Source: Pseudomonadota bacterium (GTDB taxonomy: Bacteria; Myxococcota_A; Polyangia; Polyangiales; Polyangiaceae). From it: a stretch of 8,359 bases of DNA. Below the pieces are notes generated by a model. The model had not been told where the DNA came from. It ran no database searches and worked only from the letters and a program-made list of their open reading frames with translations. Location of the stretch: NCBI GenBank assembly GCA_023402175.1, contig JAEXCN010000531.1, positions 1 through 8,359 on the forward strand, written 5' to 3'. This document shows positions 1 through 5,668 of the stretch, in pieces (the first letter of the stretch is position 1; each line of letters begins with the position of its first letter). The position numbers and the translations under genes are program-made.

Positions 1-2
1 AC

Positions 3-278
3 GCGTACCCGGCGACGACCGAGATCTACAAGGTGCCGGTCGGCTTCGACGTCGCGCTGCTCCCGCCGCTGCCCGGAGGCGACGCCGAGGATCCCGAGCT
101 CGGCGGCAATCCGTCGCCTGCACCGGCTGCTGCGCGCACGCCGTCGGAGAACGGCACGGACGCGACGGCGGCAGCTGCGATGCCGGCGAGCGACGTCGTC
201 TTCGTCGACGCCCCGGGCGCGCATGCCCCGACCGCCGCGCAGCGCGAGCCTCCGAAGACGATGTTCCTGAGGCGCTGA
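3..278 (+). CDS. C-terminal end of an unrecognised protein (5'-truncated)
   Basis: The frame is open from the left edge to a TGA at 276-278, giving 91 codons. The codons are strongly G/C-biased in third position, as expected for a real gene here. A GTG at 33 could serve as a start, but the frame stays open and coding-like upstream of it (AYPATTEIYK), so I read this as the tail of a longer protein. The first 35 or so residues look folded (TEIYKVPVGFDVALLPPLPG). The rest is a low-complexity Pro/Ala/Gly/Asp tail ending in PPKTMFLRR. No family is recognised and no function is assigned. It is separated from the next gene by 94 bp that contain a weak terminator-like hairpin, so it probably belongs to a different transcription unit. 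Confidence 0.6.
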   Translation, partial: AYPATTEIYKVPVGFDVALLPPLPGGDAEDPELGGNPSPAPAAARTPSENGTDATAAAAMPASDVVFVDAPGAHAPTAAQREPPKTMFLRR

Positions 279-302
279 CGCGCGGTCCTCTTCGCGTGCG
301 AT

Positions 303-320
303 GCAGAGCGCAGTCTCTGC
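303..320 (+). terminator. Weak terminator-like hairpin after the upstream gene
   Basis: GCAGAG (303-308) pairs with CTCTGC (315-320) around a 6-nt loop, 24 nt after the stop codon at 278. It is followed by CGTTTGGCCTT, only a short and interrupted T run. The position suits termination of the upstream gene, but a 6-bp stem with a poor U tract is weak and could be chance in G/C-rich DNA. Confidence 0.3.
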
Positions 321-355
321 CGTTTGGCCTTGTGAGGAGTCGTAGCGCTCGCTGC

Positions 356-370
356 GTGTCGTTGGGACAC
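356..370 (+). repeat. Small hairpin directly before the barrel-protein start
   Basis: GTGTC (356-360) and GACAC (366-370) form a perfect 5-bp stem around the loop GTTGG, ending two bases before the GTG at 373. The only Shine-Dalgarno-like bases for that GTG (GGGA, 364-367) lie in the loop and 3' arm. It could tune initiation or be 5' leader if translation starts further downstream. Chance occurrence is quite possible. Confidence 0.25.
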
Positions 371-372
371 CT

Positions 373-1485
373 GTGGTACGTTCTACCGCGGCGATGCGTG
401 GCTCCACGCCGGCGGAGAGAGCACGGCTCGAGCCGCTCTCGCAGCGGTTGAACAGAGCGCCTTTGCGCGGGCGATTTCTCTTCCTCGTCAGGGTGCTTGC
501 GTTCGTCGCGGCCTTCGCTCCTTGCCGCGTTCGCGCCGAGACGCGGCTCCCACGAATCGACTATGTCGCGCCTCCGTCGTGTCCTGACCAGAGTCGATTC
601 GTCGAGCTCGTGTGGCAGCGCGTGCGCGCCTGGCCAAAGCGCGCGGAGCAGCAGCCTCTCGTTGCCCACGTGCGCGTGGAGGAGGACTCTGCCCTCTTCG
701 TCGGGCGTCTCACGCTCGAAGATCCGTCATCGGGCGCTTCTCTCGGCGAGCGAGAGATCCACGAAGGAAACTGTGAGGAGGCCGTGCTCGCGCTCGCGCT
801 CTTTCTCGCGGTAGCGCTCGAGTCGGAGACTCTGGAAACGGGCGTCTCAGCGACATCCCCGCTCGAGTCTGAGTCTCTCGAGACATCGCGCGCTCCCGGA
901 GCTGCCGAAAAGAAGACGGCCGCTCCGCCGACGTCCACGGCTGCTCCCGGGGCGGCGTGGAACGTCGCCGCGAGGGCTTACGCCGTCACCGGTCGCACGC
1001 CGGACGTCGCGGCGGGAGCGTCTGTGGCGCTCGAGCTTCGGCCGCGCATTGCATGGCCCGTCATCCCGTACGCCGGACTCGGCGTGGATATCGCGCCGTA
1101 CTCCACGGTCTCCGAAGGACGCGGACACGTCGATTTCGGCTGGGCAGCCCTCGTCGGCACGGCATGCGCGGCGTTCGAGCGAGTCCGCGACCGATTCTTT
1201 GCTGGCCGCTGGGAGCCTTGGGTGTGCGCGCGAGGAGAAGCGGGCGGACTGCGTGCCGTTTCACGAGGATTCGACATCAACCAGGCCACGATCCGGACCT
1301 GGCTCGCCGCCGGGGGCGAAGTGGGTCTCGCGTGCTGGTTACGCCCCAATTTCGCGGTGACATTTGGGGCCGGCGCGAGCATCCCCTTCATCCGTCAGGG
1401 GTTTGTGGTGAACGACGCGCGCATCTTTCGGAGCCCCGCCATTACTGCAGAGCTGGGCGTCGGATTAAAACTGCGCGCGTGGTGA
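373..1485 (+). CDS. Exported protein with predicted C-terminal outer-membrane beta-barrel
   Basis: The longest reading is 370 aa from GTG 373. A hydrophobic segment at residues 34-50, followed by VRA/E at 53-56, looks like a Sec signal peptide. The 33 residues before it are unusually long, so ATG 394 or TTG 448 (residue 26, giving a normal-length signal) may be the true start. Residues 56-150 form a small domain with two likely paired cysteines, C70 (PSCPD) and C134 (EGNCEEAVLALAL). A Ser/Glu/Pro/Ala linker covers about 150-195. Residues 196-370 show alternating hydrophobic/polar strands rich in Gly and aromatics and end in LGVGLKLRAW, with a terminal aromatic as in BAM-assembled barrels. I recall this architecture lying beside ECF sigma genes in myxobacteria; the sigma gene follows 64 bp later. 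Ligand and role are unknown: porin-like channel or envelope sensor component. Confidence 0.75.
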   Translation: MVRSTAAMRGSTPAERARLEPLSQRLNRAPLRGRFLFLVRVLAFVAAFAPCRVRAETRLPRIDYVAPPSCPDQSRFVELVWQRVRAWPKRAEQQPLVAHVRVEEDSALFVGRLTLEDPSSGASLGEREIHEGNCEEAVLALALFLAVALESETLETGVSATSPLESESLETSRAPGAAEKKTAAPPTSTAAPGAAWNVAARAYAVTGRTPDVAAGASVALELRPRIAWPVIPYAGLGVDIAPYSTVSEGRGHVDFGWAALVGTACAAFERVRDRFFAGRWEPWVCARGEAGGLRAVSRGFDINQATIRTWLAAGGEVGLACWLRPNFAVTFGAGASIPFIRQGFVVNDARIFRSPAITAELGVGLKLRAW

Positions 1486-1549
1486 TCCGTTCCGTCGATT
1501 CCGGGAACCTCACGTCGAGGAGTCGATTGGGGCGCCCGCGGAAGCAGTC

Positions 1550-2116
1550 ATGTCGGTGAATGTCATCCAAGGCGTGCCTCTCGTTTCGGCCGCGGTGCCC
1601 GAACGCGAGGAACGACTACGGCGCGCCGTCGACGAGCACTACGCATTCATTTGGCGAACACTTCGTCGCTTCGGCATTCCGAAGGACGAAGCCGACGATC
1701 TCGTCCAAGAGGTTCTTCTCATTTTCGCCCGCAAGCTCGAAACGGTCGAGATAGGCCTCGAGCAGCCGTTCTTCTTTCGGTGCGCGGCGAACGTCGCGCT
1801 CCACGCGCGGCGTGCGTTCCAAAGGCGGCGTGCGCTCCAGGAGAAAGCAGCGAGACTCGACGGCGCTCCGCAGACGCGCCCGAGCGCCGAAGACGACGCC
1901 ACGCGCCAAGAAGATCTCGAGCTGCTCGACGAGCTCCTCGCGGAGTTGCCCGACGATCTCAGGGCTGTCGTGGTGGTTTGCGAGCTCGAAGAGATGACCT
2001 TGAGCGACGCGGCGGTCGTCCTCGGTCTACCTCGGGGAACCGTCATGTCGCGCTTGCGCCGCGCTCGCGAAGAGCTGTCGGCAATCATCGTTCGTTTGAA
2101 AAGGGACAACCGATGA
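1550..2116 (+). CDS. ECF-type RNA polymerase sigma factor (sigma-70 family)
   Basis: 188 aa, the usual ECF length. Region 2 spans about residues 25-93, with the core-binding helix DEADDLVQEVLLIFARKL (46-63) and an aromatic/basic stretch, PFFFRCAANVALHARRAF (73-90), in the promoter-melting part. A charged linker at 95-125 leads into region 4 (125-180), whose helix-turn-helix is MTLSDAAVVLGLPRGTVMSRL (149-169), reading -35 elements. There is no C-terminal SnoaL or other extra domain. The start at ATG 1550 has GGAAG (1540-1544) five bases upstream. The stop overlaps the next start as ATGA, so it is translationally coupled to the membrane protein that is its likely regulator. The protein should redirect RNA polymerase to an envelope-related regulon; targets cannot be named. 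An imperfect ECF-like GGGAAC lies 42 bp upstream. Confidence 0.93.
   Translation: MSVNVIQGVPLVSAAVPEREERLRRAVDEHYAFIWRTLRRFGIPKDEADDLVQEVLLIFARKLETVEIGLEQPFFFRCAANVALHARRAFQRRRALQEKAARLDGAPQTRPSAEDDATRQEDLELLDELLAELPDDLRAVVVVCELEEMTLSDAAVVLGLPRGTVMSRLRRAREELSAIIVRLKRDNR
2101..2106 (+). promoter_or_regulatory. Shine-Dalgarno deciding the start at 2113
   Basis: AAGGGA sits six bases before ATG 2113 inside the end of the sigma gene. Together with the ATGA overlap it fixes the start of the downstream gene there, although the reading frame is open back to 1651 across the sigma gene. Confidence 0.7.
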
Positions 2117-3084
2117 GGGATCTCGATCCGCTCCTCTCGCGAGCCTTCAAAGCCGGGCGCGCCGAGAATCCCGATGCTGTGCAGGGAAAAGCCAGGGCGC
2201 TCGCCGCGCTCGGTCTCACCACGGCCGCGGAAGCGCCGAGTCCGAGCTCCCCATCCACGCCTACCGGCCCCCGTCTCGCGCCAGGCGCGCGGAGCATGTT
2301 GCGATGGCCGTGGTGGACGCTCGTGTTCACGGTCGCCGTCACAGGCGGAGCGGCCTGGCTGCACTTCGATGGCGACACGACGCCTCCTCCGAAAGGAGCG
2401 TCGGCACCGGCCGCCGTGACGTCGCCCATCGCGACACCGGCCGTAGTGAGCCCTACGCCTGCTTCGTCGACCGGGATGACTGTGCCTGTCCAACCGGAAG
2501 CGGCGACGCCGTCGACCGTGGAAAAGGGCGAGTCGGCGTCGAGAGAGACGAAGGCCCCACCCGCAGGCGTTCCGCCGCGCGCCAGCGACGAAGCTCGACT
2601 GTCGGCGCGCTCGGTCGAGGATCTTCCAACCGTCCGCGTAGCGACGATGCGAGCCGACGCCAAACACGCGGCAGCGCCAGGGCCCGCGTCAAATACGCCC
2701 TGTCCGGGATGTGACTCTCCATCCTCGAATCCCGAAGGAATCGAAGGCGTCGGCACGACCACCGGAGCGGGCGCTTCGTTGCGCGAAGAGATCGAAGCGC
2801 TCGAGCGGGCGTCGAGCGCGCTGGCAGAACGTCATTGTGCCCGCGCCCGCCGGGCGCTCGCCGCGTATCGATCGACGTTCCCGAATGGCAAGCTCGAGCG
2901 AGAGGCGGACGTCGTCGATATCGAGATCACGGGTCGCTCGGGCGAAATCGAGGGTGCCCGTGCCGCCGCGCGGCGCTTCGTCGAGCGCTTCCCGAATAGC
3001 CCCTATTCGTTGCGCCTCCGTCCGTGGCTGCGTGAGAGCGACCCTGCGTCGAACATCCCTCTGTGCGTCGACGCGGCACGATGA
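2113..3084 (+). CDS. Single-pass membrane protein with periplasmic TPR-like domain; candidate anti-sigma factor
   Basis: 323 aa. Residues 1-60 are probably cytoplasmic: a short helical segment (LDPLLSRAFKAGRAENPDAV, 4-23, then KARALAALGL) and a Ser/Pro spacer. One transmembrane helix covers about 65-84 (WPWWTLVFTVAVTGGAAWL). A Pro/Ala/Thr/Ser-rich disordered linker with a CPGC motif (197-200) fills 86-220. Residues 222-306 form paired helices of TPR/BamD type, with FPNGKLEREADVVDI (256-270) and AARRFVERFPNSPYSLRLRP (285-304). Overlap with the sigma gene and one-pass topology suit an anti-sigma or sigma-control role. However, there is no HxxxCxxC zinc anti-sigma motif and no FecR domain, so that role rests on context. 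The periplasmic TPR could receive a signal from the barrel protein or the lipoproteins. Alternative: a structural envelope protein merely co-transcribed. Confidence 0.82.
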   Translation: MRDLDPLLSRAFKAGRAENPDAVQGKARALAALGLTTAAEAPSPSSPSTPTGPRLAPGARSMLRWPWWTLVFTVAVTGGAAWLHFDGDTTPPPKGASAPAAVTSPIATPAVVSPTPASSTGMTVPVQPEAATPSTVEKGESASRETKAPPAGVPPRASDEARLSARSVEDLPTVRVATMRADAKHAAAPGPASNTPCPGCDSPSSNPEGIEGVGTTTGAGASLREEIEALERASSALAERHCARARRALAAYRSTFPNGKLEREADVVDIEITGRSGEIEGARAAARRFVERFPNSPYSLRLRPWLRESDPASNIPLCVDAAR

Positions 3085-3097
3085 CGAATTCGTGATC
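3080..3097. repeat. 18-bp imperfect palindrome at the end of the TPR gene
   Basis: GATGACGAATTCGTGATC is symmetric at 8 of 9 base pairs, with the only mismatch at 3083/3094 and a perfect 10-bp core ACGAATTCGT (3084-3093). It spans the TGA stop and the beginning of the 47-bp gap before the lipoprotein operon. Candidate dimeric-regulator operator or RNA hairpin; it has no T run, so it is not a typical terminator. Confidence 0.4.
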
Positions 3098-3110
3098 CGG
3101 CGGAAGCCAG

Positions 3111-3126
3111 CCGGGAACAATTCCGG
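3111..3126. repeat. Inverted repeat before the Cys-rich lipoprotein
   Basis: CCGGGAACAATTCCGG pairs as CCGG-g-AA / TTCCGG around CAA, with one bulged G. It ends six bases before ATG 3132, and its 3' arm contains the GG of the GGAA Shine-Dalgarno candidate (3125-3128). It could partly hide the ribosome site or be a protein-binding site; the signal is modest. Confidence 0.3.
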
Positions 3127-3131
3127 AAACA

Positions 3132-4358
3132 ATGCGACCGATGCACATATTCAATTCGGCGCGAGCCCTAACTGCGGTCGGCGTAGTCATCTCCGTTCTC
3201 GTGGTGGTCGCGTGCGGCGAGCAGAATACGTATCTCGGCGGTGACGTCCCCGCCGATCCGCCGTCCTTCATCAGCGAAGACGCTTCAGTCCCTTCGGTCC
3301 CCGAGGCAGGGAACGAGCCGTTGGCGTATTGCCCGTCCAACAAATGCCCGCTGGATCGGACGACCTGCCCGGACTCGAAGTTCCTTTGCGACGTGGACCT
3401 GAAGTCGGACGTGAACAACTGCGGGGCATGCGGAGTAGCGTGCCCCAAGTCGACAGGGTCCGAAATGTTCAGCTGCATCGACGGACAATGCGTCATGAGT
3501 TGCGGCAGCCTTTATGGTGATTGCGACGGCGTCATCGACAACGGTTGCGAGACCCAGCTCACGACCAGCGATCATTGCGGCTCGTGTGCCACCCAATGTG
3601 ACCCCGAGACGGCGGGATGCAACCGCGACCTTTCAGAGGTCCCGTCCTGCGGCTGTGCCGCTCCGTATTCTTATTGCCCGGCAGACAATCCCTACGCTCC
3701 CGTCTGCTTCAACCTGAAAAAGGACGACAACAGGTGCGGAACGTGCGGCACCAGCTGCGATTCATTCGGCGGCCCTGATGCCCCGCCCCCGCCCCCGAAC
3801 TCCTATTACGGGTGCAAGGACGGGGAATGTGGTCATCTGAAGTGCAACGAGGGCTACTCCGACTGCAATCACGATCTCGAGGAGCCGGATTCCGACGGAT
3901 GCGAGACGCGGCTGGGGACGCATAGCGCCTGTACCGCATGCGGGGACGACTGTTCCGCAATGGGCCTGTTCTGCGTCGACCAAAGCCCCGTCAACAAGCC
4001 GAAGATCTGCGGGTGCGCCGCCGGCGAAAATTTCTGCGGATCCGATTTCGGCGACTCCCTGTATGGCTCGTGCACGAACGTCACGTCGGATCCCGCGAAC
4101 TGCGGCGCCTGCGGGCGTGTATGCCCCGGCGGATCGGCTCGCAGCAAGCCAGTCTGCGACTACGGCGAGTGCAAGCTGGAATGTCTCGGACGATGGGCGG
4201 ACTGCAACGGCGATTTTACTGACAATTGCGAGACAGACACCTTCGGGGACCCAGAAAACTGCGGTGGCTGCGGGATCCGCTGCGATATCGAAGCCGGTCA
4301 GGCCTGCTCGAGCGGAAAGTGTGTCGTTGAACCGTGCTCGGGAGACGAGACTCGATGA
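3132..4358 (+). CDS. Cysteine-rich repeat lipoprotein (NCGxCG repeats)
   Basis: 408 aa. A signal peptide with lipobox VVVAC puts the lipidated cysteine at C28, followed by Gly, so no Asp-type inner-membrane retention signal is seen. A short tether (29-66) precedes a cysteine-repeat body: 51 cysteines in all, 50 without the lipid anchor, an even number consistent with full disulfide pairing. Six [N/H/R/A]CxxCxxxC cores start at C97, C149, C202, C267, C324 and C377. Three Asp/Asn-rich DC[D/N]...[G/N]CE loops start at C131, C245 and C358. The pattern is three A-B super-repeats (67-172, 173-292, 293-402). Similar proteins abound in myxobacteria and, as I recall, are sometimes mislabelled tryptophan synthase alpha chain; nothing enzymatic is visible. 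Probably an extracytoplasmic rod or adhesin-like stalk. Start is ATG 3132; ATG 3141 is an alternative. First gene of the lipoprotein operon. Confidence 0.85.
   Translation: MRPMHIFNSARALTAVGVVISVLVVVACGEQNTYLGGDVPADPPSFISEDASVPSVPEAGNEPLAYCPSNKCPLDRTTCPDSKFLCDVDLKSDVNNCGACGVACPKSTGSEMFSCIDGQCVMSCGSLYGDCDGVIDNGCETQLTTSDHCGSCATQCDPETAGCNRDLSEVPSCGCAAPYSYCPADNPYAPVCFNLKKDDNRCGTCGTSCDSFGGPDAPPPPPNSYYGCKDGECGHLKCNEGYSDCNHDLEEPDSDGCETRLGTHSACTACGDDCSAMGLFCVDQSPVNKPKICGCAAGENFCGSDFGDSLYGSCTNVTSDPANCGACGRVCPGGSARSKPVCDYGECKLECLGRWADCNGDFTDNCETDTFGDPENCGGCGIRCDIEAGQACSSGKCVVEPCSGDETR
4341..4344 (+). promoter_or_regulatory. Shine-Dalgarno supporting the start at 4355
   Basis: GGAG lies ten bases before ATG 4355, whose ATGA overlaps the stop of the Cys-rich lipoprotein. 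An in-frame GTG at 4334 would add seven residues but lacks this coupling. Confidence 0.5.
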
Positions 4359-5668
4359 GCGCTCATCGCATCACGACAGGGCGACTGTCACCAAAACCCC
4401 GGTCCACATCCTCCGAGAATGCCGTGCTCTGGCGACGACGGCTCCTCTTGTCAGCAGTGCCCGCGCTCGCAATGCTCGCGGCCGGGCCGAGCGCATGCGC
4501 GAGCGATGAGGAAAGCTCGCCGCCCTCCGAAGAGCTCGAGCCCGCCCCCATCCCAGCGGTCGTCGAAGACTCCGGCGCGCTCGACGGCAGCGACGACGTC
4601 ACCAACGCCGACGCGTCGTGCGACGACGATTGCAAGTACTTCGCGGGTACGTGCTCAGCCGACGTCCTTTGCCCGAATGGGCTCTTCGATCCATCGCAGC
4701 CCGGAGGTGGAGCGGGGAAATTGGACGCACGCACCACCATCCACCTGATCCGCGGCACCTCCGAGAACGACGTCTGGGCGCTCGGAGGGCTCGGAGCAGT
4801 TTCCCACTTCGACGGGACGTCGTGGGTACGCTCCACGCCTCCGCTCCCGACGCTATCGCCAAATGGGCTCCCGCCGACGCTTCGGACGCTCTGGCTTCGC
4901 AATGACGAGGCGGTCGGGATTACGAGTTTCACTGAGCTCTACGCCCACGGACTCGGTCCAAGCCCTGATCCCGATTCCGGCGCAAACGACTGGACCGTTC
5001 GAGGTCCCCTTTCGCCTCCGATCAACCTCGCCGCTCAGACGATCATGTCCGGCTGGGCTTCGCCAGGCTCCGATTCCTTCTGGATGGTGTCGGTGCCGCC
5101 CGTCCCTACCACGCGCAACAAGCCGGCCGTCCTTCGCCTGCGCGCGACGGGCTCGGGCGCGCTCGGCGGGGCGGTCGTCACGTCGGGCATCGCCACGTTC
5201 CTCAGCGTGCATGGAGCTTCCGCGGACGAACTATGGGCGGTCGGAGTGGGCGGCGCGACGTACCGCGTAAGCGGCGCAAGCGGCAACTCGCCGACCCTCC
5301 AAGCGTACGACAGCCAGACTCGAAACGCGCTCTACGGCGTGTGGGCCGCCTCACCGTCGGAGGCATGGTCGGTCGGGTTCGCCGGCACCATTCGGCACTA
5401 CACGGGCGATCCGATGCGATGGGACGTCGTCCCGGGCATCTCCGAGGAATTCCAGCTCAGCGCCGTGTGGGGGACGTCTCCCTCCGACGTTTGGGCGGTC
5501 GGCAAAAATGCCGTCGTCCTCCACTACGACGGAACGCAGTGGACACGCGTGACGATCGGAGGGCTCGGGTCGCGCCGCCCCAACCTCTCCACCGTCTGGG
5601 CGTCCGACGCGAAGCACGTCTGGATCGGCGGAGAGGGCGTCGTTCTCTCATTCGGAGGAAAGCCATGA
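4355..5668 (+). CDS. Exported seven-repeat beta-propeller protein (WAVG-type repeats), probable lipoprotein
   Basis: 437 aa. A basic WRRR (26-29) and a hydrophobic run (30-43) form an export signal. Cleavage may occur before C48 (PSAC), a poor lipobox with Pro at -3, so lipidation is likely but not certain. An acidic low-complexity tether (50-88) leads to four cysteines (C89, C93, C100, C106). Then come seven turns of the form (S/N)xxD/E-x-W-x-V-G, at about 136, 183, 238, 289, 333, 375 and 417; the clearest are SPSDVWAVG (375-383) and SADELWAVG (289-297), with following strands such as LHYDGTQWTRVT. This fits a seven-bladed propeller of the family greatly expanded in myxobacteria and often labelled PilY1- or BNR-like. 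No BNR Asp-box enzyme site was recognised. Likely extracytoplasmic binding. It overlaps both neighbours by ATGA. Confidence 0.82.
   Translation: MSAHRITTGRLSPKPRSTSSENAVLWRRRLLLSAVPALAMLAAGPSACASDEESSPPSEELEPAPIPAVVEDSGALDGSDDVTNADASCDDDCKYFAGTCSADVLCPNGLFDPSQPGGGAGKLDARTTIHLIRGTSENDVWALGGLGAVSHFDGTSWVRSTPPLPTLSPNGLPPTLRTLWLRNDEAVGITSFTELYAHGLGPSPDPDSGANDWTVRGPLSPPINLAAQTIMSGWASPGSDSFWMVSVPPVPTTRNKPAVLRLRATGSGALGGAVVTSGIATFLSVHGASADELWAVGVGGATYRVSGASGNSPTLQAYDSQTRNALYGVWAASPSEAWSVGFAGTIRHYTGDPMRWDVVPGISEEFQLSAVWGTSPSDVWAVGKNAVVLHYDGTQWTRVTIGGLGSRRPNLSTVWASDAKHVWIGGEGVVLSFGGKP
5654..5659 (+). promoter_or_regulatory. Strong Shine-Dalgarno deciding the start at 5665
   Basis: GGAGGA, five bases before ATG 5665, is the best ribosome site in the window. 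It fixes this start even though the reading frame is open back to 5233 inside the preceding gene. Confidence 0.8.

Noticed and set aside
26..370. 114-codon open frame on the minus strand
   Set aside because: It runs antisense to the tail of the upstream gene and across the gap. Its product is Arg/Ala/Ser/Gly-rich with no domain, typical of a shadow frame in G/C-rich DNA.
957..1559. 200-codon + strand frame overlapping the barrel gene
   Set aside because: It is Arg-rich without domains, whereas the 373 frame has a signal peptide, barrel-like strands and a terminal aromatic.
1651..2112. Upstream extension of the TPR membrane protein
   Set aside because: The frame is open, but the translation is Arg/Ala-rich shadow of the sigma gene. 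ATG 2113 has a Shine-Dalgarno and an ATGA overlap.
1639..2667. 342-codon minus-strand open frame
   Set aside because: It is antisense to the sigma and TPR genes and extremely Arg-rich. The + strand genes have clear domains, so this is a mirror of their codon bias.
3132..4358. Regular cysteine repeats considered as a CRISPR or DNA tandem repeat
   Set aside because: The repeats are in the protein only. The DNA copies differ and have no constant repeat length or spacers.
3132..4358. Cys-rich gene as a recent foreign insertion because of slightly lower G+C
   Set aside because: The lower G+C fits its Asn/Lys/Tyr/Asp content. It joins the next gene by ATGA, and no mobile-element remnants are visible.
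5233..5664. Upstream extension of the second propeller lipoprotein
   Set aside because: It is an Arg-rich shadow of the preceding gene. The signal peptide starts at ATG 5665 behind GGAGGA.
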